Of a DNA stretch of 64,000 bases, positions 13,970-24,225 are shown one piece after another; positions within the stretch are counted from its first letter, which is position 1, and each line of letters begins with the position of its first letter. Made by a program: the position numbers and the translations under genes. Source of the stretch: Cavenderia fasciculata (taxonomy: Eukaryota; Evosea; Eumycetozoa; Acytosteliales; Cavenderiaceae); NCBI RefSeq assembly GCF_000203815.1, contig NW_004457729.1, forward strand, positions 2,232,674 through 2,296,673, read 5' to 3'. The notes beneath the pieces were generated by a model. It saw only the letters and a list, made by a program, of their open reading frames with translations. It did no database searches and was not told the DNA's origin.

Positions 13970-15057
13970 TCTATATGTTCTTTTAAAAGAGATATATATT
14001 ATATATATCTCAAGATGTTTAAGATAGATATTTGAAATGGGTGATGATGATGACGAACGAAAACAAGACAAGACAAGACAAAGTGCACTATGAAATGAAT
14101 GAATAAAAATAAATAATAATAATTAGATTATAATGTTTTTAAAATTTGGTTGACGGTTAACCCGATAATTATGAAGTGATGGGTTTGGTGGGTGTGAGAG
14201 TGAGCGACAGTGATGGTGTTGTGTTATGATTGATTTTCTTCTTGATGTGTTGTAATAATAATATTATAATAATATATATATTAATTATTCAAAATAACAA
14301 CAACAAAAATTAAAGGGTTGTTGGGTGATGTTAGAACGACACTTTTCTGCAGCAAATACAATGATCAAAAAACGAATATTGATTGATTGATTGATTCTAA
14401 TAGTACTCGACAGATTTCTATCTTTCATATACCCTACAGTGTCCTCTTCCTTGCCAGCTTTAAGCCTATGCTCTCAATCATCATCATCTGATGGTGCAGA
14501 TACAGCAGAGGTTGGTCTGCAAAGTTTGACTAGTTTTGTCAAAAAAAGGGAAATGGCAACAACAACCCCCCGCAACATTGGTTTGTGTTGGGCAACTGTT
14601 GAAACAGCAAGAACACGAAATCCACTTTAGGAAAATAAGCTCAAAACGATTGATGGAGATCAAAAGTATCCAGTAGCGTGGGAAGCAGCCAGATCTGTTT
14701 ACCATCAAAAGGTAGGTATTGAGAGGAGTAAAACCAAGGGCAAACCTAGTATACTATTAATAAAATGAGGAATCCGTTTGGTTTGTATTTCATGATTCAT
14801 ATCTCTAATATGTACAAACTACAAATTAGTATAAATCTAAATTTAACAGCCACACACTTCACAAAGTAGTCTGATTGAAACTAATATTAGTTAGTTAAAG
14901 TGAAGAGATCTTGATTGATCGAAAAAAAAAAAAAGATTTAATAATAATAATAATAATAATAATAATTATCACACTGTTTTTGATTGATTCAATAAAGATC
15001 AAAATGTGTTTGTTTAACTTTCTTTTTTTCAAGATGGTACAATATGTGGGTTTTTTG
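13970..15057. other. Intergenic region upstream of erkA
   Basis: About 1.1 kb between the erkA start and GatA stop. It contains a G-box-like stretch (14181-14198) and a less AT-biased block (14390-14780) with short open frames on both strands that match no family I know. One plus-strand piece (about 14632-14711) reads open and ends in a GTAGGT donor-like site, but it has no supporting partner exon. Confidence 0.5.
14181..14198 (+). promoter_or_regulatory. G-box-like GGTGGGTGTG motif upstream of erkA
   Basis: GT-rich motif about 210 bp upstream of the erkA ATG, resembling the GBF-binding G-box used in dictyostelid development. Weak evidence, by eye. Confidence 0.25.
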
Positions 15058-16680
15058 TTATGATTTATAAAATGGTTGATTTTCAAATTCGGTTGAATAA
15101 TTTTGTGAATAGTTTGATGGTAGATGATTGAGTACAAGTGAAGCTGCTTGAAGAAGAGTGTGGTCGTTGAGACGTTGACCTGTGAGTTGAAGGGAGAGTG
15201 GGAGTTGTTTGGTTGGTGATACTTGGAGTGGAATGGATATGGAGGGTAGACCGGCAAGGTTTGCTGGAATGGTCATGACGTCGTTGAGATACATCTCGAT
15301 TGGATCCATCTTGGAATCCAACTTAAATGCTGGAGAGGGTGCAGTGGGTGTAAGTACAACATCCACATTTTGAACGTTGAATGCGTGTGAGTAGTCGTCT
15401 GAAATAAGTCTTCTAATCTGCTGTGCCTTTTTATAGTAATTGTCACGTGATCCTCTTGACAGTGCCATTGTACCCAATAATATTCTTCGTTTAACTTCAT
15501 CACTAAATCCAATCGATCTATTTTCTCTATATAATTCTCTTAATGTTTTAATGTCCAATGAGTTGGATTGATTGTTTTCCCCATCTTCTCCTTGATCTTG
15601 ACCTTTAACATTGAAACCATAACGAACACCATCATAACGAGCTAGGTTAGAGCTTGCTTCAGAGGTTGCTAAAATGTAGTAGGATGGGAGCGCGAATCGG
15701 TTGTGTGTGAGACTGATGGGGACGACACATCCGACGCCACTCTCTTCAATTTCGCGGGCGACGTTTCGCCAGAGTTGGAAGATTTCATCGTCCATCTCTT
15801 TGACGATAAAGTCGGTGGGGATGCCAAATACGAGTGGACGTCCAATCTTGTTTGACGCAACACTCTTTTGGAGAAAGTTTTTTGTGTTGCTCGTGACGTA
15901 GCGGGCAGGCGGGTAGGTAGAGAGCGAGGTCGAGTCGAGCTCGTCGCGTCCCATGATAATGTCGGCGACTGCAGCAGCGTCGTCGAGCGAGTTGGCCAAC
16001 ACACCCGGGGTGTCAAGCGAACTGGCGTAGCTGATGAGACCGTACCGCGAGACGGTGCCATACGAGGGTTTGTACCCGACGACACCGCAGTAGCTGGCCG
16101 GCTGTCTCACCGAACCACCCGTGTCACTGCCAATGGCCGCTGCGCACATCCCAGCGGCAACAGCAGCCGCACTACCACCACTACTACCACCCGCAACATA
16201 TTGATCCGTCTTTCCAATGCTCCAAGGGTTGACTACAGAGCCGTGGATGCTATTCGTCGAGCTGCTGCCCATCGAGAATTCATCCATATTTGTTTTACCA
16301 ATGATAATGGCACCAGCATGTTTCAACCGTGCCACAACAGTCGCGTCAAACGACGGTGTATAGTTGGACAGCATCTTTGAGCCGGCTGTCGTGCGCAACC
16401 CATCGGTCGAGTAATTATCCTTCACCGCGATGGGCACACCCTCCAACGGACGTGCATCACCACCTTTTATACGACGGTCGCTCTCCTCCACCAACCTATC
16501 CAACTCGCTCGACGACTGCACCGACACAAATGCATTGGTCGATTTCTTGAATCCCTCGATTCTCTTGACGCAACCATCAATCAATTCTCTTGTCGTCAAT
16601 TTACCTCCAAGTAAATCAACTCTAATCTGTTTAATTGATCTATACATCTTTGAGAAGAGAATAGGAGATAATAAATACAA
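15058..16680 (-). CDS. gatA: Glutamyl-tRNA(Gln) amidotransferase subunit A, mitochondrial (GatA/QRSL1)
   Basis: Intronless, 540 residues. Amidase-signature subunit of the GatCAB complex that turns Glu-tRNA(Gln) into Gln-tRNA(Gln) in mitochondria. The Ser-cis-Ser-Lys triad is present: Lys in VPIAVKDNYSTDGLRTTAGS, cis-Ser in AGGSSGGSAAAVAAG, and nucleophile Ser in IGSDTGGSVRQPASYCG. Other family blocks are IIGKTNMDEFSMGSS, YGLISYASSLDTPG and LPSISIPL. The start could be 16680 or, more likely, the second Met at 16647 (MYRSIKQIRVDLL); neither gives a long presequence. Codons in the middle of the gene (15670-16560) are unusually G+C-rich for this window, which also produces long antisense open frames. 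Divergent from WDR89. Confidence 0.95.
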   Translation of the reverse strand: MYLLSPILFSKMYRSIKQIRVDLLGGKLTTRELIDGCVKRIEGFKKSTNAFVSVQSSSELDRLVEESDRRIKGGDARPLEGVPIAVKDNYSTDGLRTTAGSKMLSNYTPSFDATVVARLKHAGAIIIGKTNMDEFSMGSSSTNSIHGSVVNPWSIGKTDQYVAGGSSGGSAAAVAAGMCAAAIGSDTGGSVRQPASYCGVVGYKPSYGTVSRYGLISYASSLDTPGVLANSLDDAAAVADIIMGRDELDSTSLSTYPPARYVTSNTKNFLQKSVASNKIGRPLVFGIPTDFIVKEMDDEIFQLWRNVAREIEESGVGCVVPISLTHNRFALPSYYILATSEASSNLARYDGVRYGFNVKGQDQGEDGENNQSNSLDIKTLRELYRENRSIGFSDEVKRRILLGTMALSRGSRDNYYKKAQQIRRLISDDYSHAFNVQNVDVVLTPTAPSPAFKLDSKMDPIEMYLNDVMTIPANLAGLPSISIPLQVSPTKQLPLSLQLTGQRLNDHTLLQAASLVLNHLPSNYSQNYSTEFENQPFYKS

Positions 16681-16886
16681 ACTATACTCTCTAAATCATA
16701 GATACAATAATCATCATCATCTGCATTCTTTGCTTTTTAATTTAGAAAAAACAAAAAATTAATTTCATCACACATTCTCATCCCTTTTTCAAAACGAACG
16801 AAAGTCATTGCAACCAATATTCGAAGTACTACTTCCCTATATTATTTATTTATTTATTTATATCTATCTATCTATCTTCTCAAGAG

Positions 16887-18145
16887 ATGAGTCAATTAAT
16901 CAACTTTCAATTAAAATCACAGATTGTTCATACAGTGGATAGTACCAAATCAGAGGATGTTTGTTATATTGTGCATATGTCAGAGTCGGACAAGTTCATC
17001 GCTTGTGCAGGTTCCAACAATGTCATCAAACTATACAACCCAACTACACATACATTATTGAGTGTACTCAATCAACACAAAGACTCTATTCACCAAACTC
17101 TATTCCTCAACCCAACCACCCTCGTCACATGTTCATCCGATAGAACTGTCAAGATCTTTGATTGTGAGAAATCAACTCTTGTTAAATCATTGAATCGTAA
17201 GTCAATCAATCAATCAATCAAATATATATATTATCTATATTATATTATCTATATTAGATACTAACGTTTGTTTCTATTCTCTCTCTCTCTAGAAAAAGGA
17301 GAAGCATTTACAATTGATATTGCAGGAGATTTATTGGCAGTTGGAGTTGGTAGTAGTGTATGCATTTGGAATTTAAAGACAATGAAGATGGTAAAGGAGT
17401 TTTGTGATAGTCATACTGAAGATGTGACTAGAGTACTCTTTCATCCAAACGATGCAACTAAATTGTTTTCTTGTAGTGTCGATGGATTGATTTGTGTCTA
17501 TGACCTCACTGTCGAAGATGTTGATGAGGCTGTCTTGTCGGTGATGAATGGTGAGCATTCACTCAACACAATAGGGTTTTACGGACCATCCAACGAGTAC
17601 CTCTATTCGCTCTCACACACTGAACGTCTCTATACATGGGATCTAGCTTCATTCTCACGTATCACAGACTTTGGTGGTGATCTTCGTACACATCTCCAAG
17701 AAAAGTATCCAGACCTCCAAGTCAACTATTTTGTCACCTGTCAATACGATGCAGCCAACAATGCACTCTTGTTGTTTGGCGGTAACTACAGTGGCTTGGG
17801 ATTAGTGTACCAAGTCAACTCGGATGCCCAACAACCAAGCGTCGTCCCCATTGCCACCCTCTCCAACGGACACTCTGACATTATCCGTAGCATCTATTGG
17901 AATCGTACCACCAATGTCATCCTCTCTGCCGGTGAAGATGGTAGTCTTTGTTTCTGGTCAAATCAAATCAATTTTAATAATAACAATCAATCATCATCTG
18001 ATTCTTCAAGTGGAAAAATAACTGTAAATTAAATAGATATCCAAAGAGATCTAATCCCATTCAAATATTTAATTGATTATTAATAATATTTATTATTTCT
18101 TTTCAGAAATCAAATAATGCTAGAAGTAAGGCAAATCCATATTAA
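16887..18145 (+). CDS. WDR89-like WD40 repeat protein
   Basis: Three exons: 16887-17196, 17293-18023 and 18107-18145, 359 residues. WD40 blades are visible as FIACAGSNNVIKLYNP, LVTCSSDRTVKIFDCE, LLAVGVGSSVCIWNLK, KLFSCSVDGLICVYDL, YLYSLSHTERLYTWDL and VILSAGEDGSLCFWSN. The stretch after blade 4 (DEAVLSVMNGEHSLNTIGFYG) and the overall length match WDR89. No catalytic role is known; presumably an interaction scaffold. The last exon is only 13 codons and basic (RSKANPY). It was chosen because TTTTCAG|AAA keeps phase, while reading through the donor at 18024 stops after two codons. Closely spaced tail-to-tail with the kinase gene at 18235. Confidence 0.85.
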
Positions 18146-18234
18146 TTTAGATAAGAATAGAATATAGAAGTGTATAAAATAAATCAACCATATAATATAT
18201 ATATATATATATAAAACAAGATAATTAGGATCTA

Positions 18235-18984
18235 TTATGATTTGGAATCTTTATTATTATTATTATCAATTATTAAATCTGCATTGATTGAATTTGATAA
18301 TACTAATAATGCATTTGGAATATCATTGGACATTGCACGATTGGTTGCACCTTGCAAGTCATACCCATGATCCAACCAACGTTGAATGAGACGATTTTCC
18401 AACTCGGCGCGATCGACTTGGAGAAAGATGGTAAAGTCAAAGATATTGGCCAATCTATTCCAAGGTGTATCTTTTAATAGTAGGTAATTTCCTTCTACCA
18501 ATAATATTTCATCTTGATAATCGACAATACCAGCACCTGCTTTAGAGACATCTAATTTTCGATCAAACAGTGGGATGAGAATCTCTGGTTCTTCTTGTTG
18601 TGTTTGTTTCTTGAGTCTATTCAATAGATGATAGAAACCATCACAGTCAAACGTTGGAGGTGATCCCTTTCTAGGTAGTAAACCTCGTTTCTCCAATACA
18701 CCATTGTCCATGTGAAATCCATCCATTGGTACAACCACCGTTTTAATTTGATGATGATGATGATGATCATTCAAACGAGTAAATAGTGCTGCAGATAGAG
18801 TTGATTTACCAGCTCCTGGTGCACCAACTATACCAACCAATATTCTCTTGTTCTTCTTCTTTAGAGGAGGTGGAGGAGTAGGAGTAGTGTCGTTGTCATC
18901 TTGAACTACACTATGCTTGTTGTACCGTTGAACTATTTGGTCACTAATCTGAACAATGACATTATCACTTATCATTATCGTCAA
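18235..18984 (-). CDS. Uridine-kinase/YFH7-like P-loop kinase
   Basis: Intronless, 249 residues. Member of the phosphoribulokinase/uridine kinase fold. Walker A GAPGAGKST lies near residues 54-62, MDGFHMDN is the typical substrate loop, then KRGLLPRKGSPPTFDCDGF, EILIPLFDRKLDVS, and ILLVEGNYLLL as Walker B, followed by LIQRWLDHGYD of the lid. This combination is like yeast Yfh7 and bacterial YggC/fructose-kinase-like proteins; the natural substrate is not settled. Residues 1-45 are a non-conserved extension with a Pro run. The C-terminus ends in Asn/Lys. Cytosolic, inferred from the lack of targeting features. Confidence 0.85.
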   Translation of the reverse strand: MTIMISDNVIVQISDQIVQRYNKHSVVQDDNDTTPTPPPPLKKKNKRILVGIVGAPGAGKSTLSAALFTRLNDHHHHHQIKTVVVPMDGFHMDNGVLEKRGLLPRKGSPPTFDCDGFYHLLNRLKKQTQQEEPEILIPLFDRKLDVSKAGAGIVDYQDEILLVEGNYLLLKDTPWNRLANIFDFTIFLQVDRAELENRLIQRWLDHGYDLQGATNRAMSNDIPNALLVLSNSINADLIIDNNNNKDSKS

Positions 18985-19158
18985 AAGTCACCACCTAAAC
19001 CAATCAAATGTTATACTTTTACTTACAATAAATATTAAAAAAAAAGCTTTGGGTCCTCCTTTTGTGTGTCAAGCTCGCAGGTAATATATAAATATAAATA
19101 TACATAGAATTAAAACAAAAAAAGTAAGAAAAGAAATAGTTATATATATGGGGACACT

Positions 19159-19548
19159 ATGAACATATCGATGTTGATGTCATCGTTTGACAGCTCGAGA
19201 CAACCGATATTCGTACGTATCGATCGCATTCAATGGCTCCACCGTCGCTCATATCATACTGATACCATTCCGAGCGACTGCAACCCAAACCGTGGAGACA
19301 TTATCAGCATCACCCCTCTAGTACCGATTGAGGACCCTACAGCTCAAGAGTTGGTGATTGATACTCTTCTAATCACAACAAACAGGTACGAATAAATAGC
19401 TAAGCCGATTATTGATACTACCTCTAAAAACCAAACGGTAGCTCTCGATACTAAGCTGACGTAAATGGACGAATTAGCTTCCAAACTGCCTGACGATTCT
19501 TGCAAGTCAACAAAATTGCAAGCAATCTCTAAACTTTATCAACTTTAA
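19159..19548 (+). pseudogene. Interrupted coding-like remnant, unknown family
   Basis: One frame across ~130 codons reads like ordinary protein (for example RGDIISITPLVPIEDP and MDELASKLPDDSCKSTK), with base composition clearly less AT-rich than the flanks, but it is interrupted in about two places. I do not recognise the family. It could be a decayed host gene, exons of an unrecognised gene, or a fragment of a mobile element; no terminal repeats or polymerase motifs are seen. Confidence 0.25.
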
Positions 19549-19610
19549 CCTCAACTACACCATCATCCATTTGATATATATATATGGAGGTGTCTGTGAA
19601 GTTAAAGTTG
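19540..19610. repeat. 71-bp palindromic, MITE-like element
   Basis: Perfect 10-bp terminal inverted repeats, CAACTTTAAC (19540-19549) and GTTAAAGTTG (19601-19610). Inner CACC/GGTG and CCAT/ATGG pairs lie around a (TA)n centre. TAT directly flanks both ends, as a 3-bp target duplication would. It could equally be a transcript hairpin. Confidence 0.35.
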
Positions 19611-19768
19611 TATTTTTTAAAAAGACAAATATTAATGTTGCAAAATAAATAATATTTAAATAGAAAGAAAAAAGAATCTTCCAAAGCCCTCAAATCATTT
19701 ACTTTTTAATAAATCATCATAAATATAATCATGTTTTACTTTATAATTTATAACCTATCTTTAAAAGA

Positions 19769-22063
19769 ATGATAACTTTACCATCATCATCATCATCTAT
19801 AGAAAGTGTATTAAAGAATAGATATTTATTACACTATATATTAAATCAATCAGTTGTTAATAAGAGATTAGAAGTTCATAATTGCTTTGCACCTAAAAAG
19901 AAAGTAAAGACACTTTATTATCAATGGACTAGTATTGATGATATAATAGGTGTTGGAGGATACTTGGGATTGTTAAAAGACAAGTTGGTTGATCCCAGTC
20001 GCAGAGGTCTGATCATTACATCTCAATCTATATCTCTACTCGTATCACACGGTGATGAGGTACTCTTTAACATACTGTACAACAATGCTCAATATCGATA
20101 CTGGTTCAATCAAAATGACATACTATACGATGCTATAGCTGGAGGCAATGTGAGCATTCTCAACACACTGATGCAACAAGAAGACCCAGTACAAATGAGA
20201 CTAGGTGACATGGAGAGGGCATTTGTGGCAGCTGCTCATGGTGGTCATACAGACATGTTAAACAAAATATTCGTATTGAACAGCACCTGTGACAAGAGAT
20301 GTGATAATCCTTTGAATGCATTCAAAGCAGCACTAGAACACAAGTATCGACCGGACCTCATCTCATTCTTTCTCGTCAGGTTTGCAAACAAGGTGCCAGT
20401 GTGGATCAATGTGCTCAAGGATGAGTTGCACAAGTTTCTCTGGTCATTTGATATCAAGGTTGTAGAACTACTCGTGCAAAAGTTTGGAATCCCATTGACA
20501 GCTGCGTCGGTTGCCATGGCTGTCAAGAATGAGACGTTTGGAGACGACGAGACAGACCGACTAGACTCTATCAACTTGTTCTTGGCCAATGTATATACTA
20601 GACATTTACAACAGAGTGATCGACGACGAGTAGATGATGATCCAGTCAAACTGATTGGATTGTTTGGAAACAAGGCCCGTGCAAGACACTCTCCCTCTGT
20701 CTTGTCAAGACACGTGATAGCAAAGCTTGTATTTTGTCATTTATGCAAGCTTGTTGAAAAGTCATGTAGAGGTAATGTGTTTGCATTCATGATGCAGGCT
20801 ACATGTAAAACAAGGATTGAACAAGAGGAGCTTATGGCAAGCGACGGTGTTGGTATGATTACATATCTATTCAAATCAGATGATACTGAAAACATGACAC
20901 TTGGCGACGACGATGGCGGTAAATCTGTCATGTCATCTATCTGTCAATTTGGCAATGTTGCACAGATTCTAGAGGCAAACAAATACAGTAGCTCTGGCAT
21001 CGACTATCAAGCGTTGGTAAACCGACCGGGTCAACCCAAGAACCAATCAAATGCCCGTACACTCCAAGTATGGAAAGTATTAATGAATACAAGTATCTTT
21101 AGCAACCAAATACCCAAATCACCAGAACAGTGCGCTGAAATGTTTGAATTCCTCGTTGACAGTCTTGGTATCACTGAAGAGCTGACATTTTCACCAGGGG
21201 ATCATAATGCATACTCATTCCTCATGCTCGCCATATCAACGTACAATGAACAGCATGTCAGACTGGCATTAAAGTGCACCGGCTCGACCAACGTAGATAT
21301 CTTTTCCTTACCAGATTTCAAGGGGATCGATTTGTTTTGGTATGAACGTCTTGTCTCTCAAGGATTACTCATGCAATCACAAGACATTAGTGATCATATC
21401 TATCCTCCTTCCTATTATCCATCGTCATCAGGTCAATCGGATCGACCCAAAGTAGTACCGGTACGACTCTTTTTAGATTCCATCGAGACTTCAGACACCA
21501 AAGTTTTAAAAAGGTTGCTCAATATTGACCAACCCGCGCATATGGGTCCCACCACACCAATAATCAGTCACAATGCAATGGAAATGATCATCGCACATTA
21601 TTGGGACACCAAATCAATCGCCGATCGGTTCTTGGAACGTCCTCATCCATCCATCTACCAAACCCTAAAACATATGATCTATCAACATGAAACAGAAAGA
21701 AAGGAAATACTCATTGCTCAAGGAATAGAGGAAGAGAATGAATGGGAAGAAGGAGAAGATAGATGGACAAGAATATCAAGGTATATGATCAACAAAGCAT
21801 ACAATGAAATCAAAGTATTTGCATTTCAATTTCTAGTTGAACAAGATCTAGATTTAAAACAATATTTTATCAATACCAAAAAAGATGAAGATCTCGTTGT
21901 AGAAATGATGAATCGACAACAAGGAGACTACCAATCATTTGCAATCTATTTGCACAACTGTAAAATATATGGAAATCATTCAAAAACAAAATACATAAAA
22001 TACAATCTATCACATGAAAGAGTTCAAACAAAGATTGAAAATGATAGAAAGAAAAAAAGATAA
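19769..22063 (+). CDS. Dictyostelid ankyrin-type repeat protein, intronless
   Basis: 764 residues in a single exon. The N-terminus (VLKNRYLLHYILNQSVVN) followed by degenerate ~30-residue helical repeats (AAAHGGHTDMLNKIFVL, AIAGGNVSILNTLMQQ, VGGYLGLLKDKL) fits the large dictyostelid-specific families of divergent ankyrin-repeat proteins that open with a short F-box-like helix. There is no enzyme motif, signal peptide or membrane segment. The function of these families is unknown; repeat-mediated protein binding is likely. Base composition is even and the gene is intact. Such genes are often amplified and species-specific, so a close orthologue may be missing elsewhere. Moderately sure of the family, not of function. 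Confidence 0.7.
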   Translation: MITLPSSSSSIESVLKNRYLLHYILNQSVVNKRLEVHNCFAPKKKVKTLYYQWTSIDDIIGVGGYLGLLKDKLVDPSRRGLIITSQSISLLVSHGDEVLFNILYNNAQYRYWFNQNDILYDAIAGGNVSILNTLMQQEDPVQMRLGDMERAFVAAAHGGHTDMLNKIFVLNSTCDKRCDNPLNAFKAALEHKYRPDLISFFLVRFANKVPVWINVLKDELHKFLWSFDIKVVELLVQKFGIPLTAASVAMAVKNETFGDDETDRLDSINLFLANVYTRHLQQSDRRRVDDDPVKLIGLFGNKARARHSPSVLSRHVIAKLVFCHLCKLVEKSCRGNVFAFMMQATCKTRIEQEELMASDGVGMITYLFKSDDTENMTLGDDDGGKSVMSSICQFGNVAQILEANKYSSSGIDYQALVNRPGQPKNQSNARTLQVWKVLMNTSIFSNQIPKSPEQCAEMFEFLVDSLGITEELTFSPGDHNAYSFLMLAISTYNEQHVRLALKCTGSTNVDIFSLPDFKGIDLFWYERLVSQGLLMQSQDISDHIYPPSYYPSSSGQSDRPKVVPVRLFLDSIETSDTKVLKRLLNIDQPAHMGPTTPIISHNAMEMIIAHYWDTKSIADRFLERPHPSIYQTLKHMIYQHETERKEILIAQGIEEENEWEEGEDRWTRISRYMINKAYNEIKVFAFQFLVEQDLDLKQYFINTKKDEDLVVEMMNRQQGDYQSFAIYLHNCKIYGNHSKTKYIKYNLSHERVQTKIENDRKKKR

Positions 22064-22377
22064 ATAAATCAATCAAATAAATCAATCAAATATAATAAAT
22101 AAATCTATATAAATTTATTTGATAGATGTGGGTAGTGTAGTTATAAATAGATAATAGACAGACACCTCGAAATTGAATTGAATATAAATATCATCAAAAA
22201 ATTAATCAAATATTCCATTTGTAAAAAGATCAGAGTTTGCTGAACTTACCCCTCACGTGCATACAAAAACAAACATACAACAAATATCATTAACATATAA
22301 TTAATTATACATACACACATATAAATACTAGTAACATTAGTAATATTAATAGTAATAGAGTTTTTAAACTAAAAAAT
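22064..22377. other. Intergenic spacer
   Basis: AT-rich spacer between the ankyrin-type and methyltransferase genes; nothing recognised except a short TCAATCAAATAAA direct repeat around 22068-22090. Confidence 0.5.
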
Positions 22378-23421
22378 ATGACAACACCAATATCAACAGA
22401 AGTGATTCAAAAGAAATGGGATAGATTTAGTTCAGTGTTTCAGTTCTATAATGAACCACAGACATTACCAGTATGTCACATTCTATTGTCAAACCTTAGA
22501 TTAAACCTAAGAAGTTTGACACCACCCAAAGCAATCTTGGAGGTTGCATGTGGTGCTGGAGCAGGCAGCAGTCTCGCACTGTCGATGAAGCATGACTCTA
22601 CAAGCTTGACATCGGTCGATCTTTCAAATGAGATGGTTGAACTCACAAAAAAGAGAACTGGTGTTGCAGTCGACAAGGACGGTGACGAATCGAGAAAGTT
22701 CAAGGTACTCCAAGTCGACGCTGAGAAGTTGCCATTTGCCGACTCTACATTTGACAGATATTTTGCCAACTATTGCTTGCATCTTGTAGCAGACCCAGTA
22801 CAAACTCTCAAGGAAACACTTCGTGTCTTGGAAAAGGGTGGTATTGCTTGTTTCTCGGTTTGGGGTCGTCCTCAAAACAGCAACCAATTCACCATCACCA
22901 AAAGTATTGCAGAGTCTATCGGTGTACCAAATTTCCCCCACTCTGAACGTTCTGCTTTCCATCTCAACGATATCGATCATCTAAGAAAGATGGTTTTAGA
23001 TGCAGGATTTTCAAGTTGTCTTGGTGGTTATACTGTAAATATTATTAATAATAGAAAGCAAGATGGAAAATAAGATTATAAATATTTAATCTAATATACT
23101 ATTTTATTCATTCTTATTTTTTATTTATTAGTACAATAATGCATTAATTTTAAATGGTAAAGAATATGTTGAAGTATTTTTCTCTGGTCCAGATTTCCAA
23201 GATTATTTCAAATCACTTCCAATTGATATACAACAAGAATGGGTTTCAAAGGTAAAGAAAAAAAAAAACAAACAAAAATATATTTATTTTTTAAAACCAG
23301 CCATTCATTTCTCTAATTATCTTTTATTTATTTATTTTAGGTTGAAAGTCATGTTGATGAATTATTACAATCAGGAAAAATGGTTGGTTTGGAAACTGCA
23401 TATGTCGTTTGTGTTAAATAA
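22378..23421 (+). CDS. Class I SAM-dependent methyltransferase
   Basis: Three exons: 22378-23034, 23132-23251 and 23341-23421, 285 residues. Rossmann methyltransferase of the Methyltransf_11/UbiE-like type. Motif I is ILEVACGAGAGSSLAL, the acidic loop is SVDLSNEMVELTKKR, motif II/III are VDAEKLPFADSTFDRYFANYCLHLV, then LKETLRVLEKGGIACFSVWG. The C-terminal exons (EVFFSGPDFQDYFKSLP… and GLETAYVVCVK) complete a small-molecule methyltransferase; the substrate cannot be told. Exon 1 was ended at GTAAAT (23035), since continuing gives only a short tail before a stop and loses the conserved last strand. Cytosolic. Confidence 0.85.
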
Positions 23422-24208
23422 TAATAATATATTAAATTAATTGAATTGAAATATATTTAATTTAATTTGTTGTACAAAAAATTAATTTACCCTTTTTATT
23501 AACTTTTTTTTTTTTTTGTTTTGTTTTGTGATCAATCAATTTATTATTGTTATTGAAATCGATCGATCAAATGGTTTGTTTTTCGTTTCAAAAATAACCA
23601 ATGTTGGACACCCTTTGGATTTGGTTTACCCAACAATTTCAGAGATCGGTCAACCAATCAAGAACAAGTCAAAGGGACGTGACACATTTGCCATATTTAG
23701 ATCTTTAAAAAATCATCATTTTTCTCTCTATTCATTTAATTTTGTTTTTTTTTTTTTTGGTTGCAACGAGATAAAGTGCCGCAATTGGATTATTAATGGG
23801 GAAAACAAAAAAGATATGTTCAAAAGATTTTACGAGCCTTGCCTTCATCTTGACCAGGTACTTTTTGTGACTATGCTATCATCTTGCAATTTATGTTGGA
23901 TGAGGGTAAAAAACAGATAACAGAAATAACGAGATAGAGAGCAACCTATTTAGACAGATGTCGCCCATTCCGATGAAACAATGGATGACGACACACTGTT
24001 TGTATATGGTGTGTCTCTTCAACAACGATAGAGAAAGATAAACAAGAGATAGACAGAGAGATTATCACAACGATATGAATAGCGCATCTTTCTATTCCTT
24101 TGGCTATACGATGGGTTGGACGAGCCACTAAAGAAAAAAACCATATCCTATTCTAGACTCGAATATTCAACGCCTGTAATCAAGATCATCCATCTACTAG
24201 GCATTTAG

Positions 24209-24225
24209 ATCCGATTGGATCGGAT
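24209..24225. repeat. Short palindrome ATCCGAT-TGG-ATCGGAT
   Basis: Perfect 7-bp arms with a 3-bp loop in the gene-poor region. It could be a dyad protein-binding site or chance. Confidence 0.4.

Larger units (their letters stand above)
18985..19768. other. Intergenic region with coding-like remnant and palindrome
   Basis: Between the P-loop kinase start and the ankyrin-type gene. It holds a stretch with balanced codons (19159-19548) and a 71-bp palindromic element (19540-19610), both listed separately. The rest is AT-rich. Confidence 0.6.

Noticed and set aside
14391-14760. Possible exons in the erkA-GatA gap (79-codon ORF and a piece ending at GTAGGT)
   Set aside because: No partner exon, acceptor pattern or family similarity could be found.
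15868-16380. 170-codon plus-strand open frame
   Set aside because: Antisense shadow of the GC-rich GatA coding sequence; no family likeness.
23516-23920. 134-codon open frame after the methyltransferase
   Set aside because: Begins in a poly-T run, has Phe runs from simple sequence, and shows no domain.
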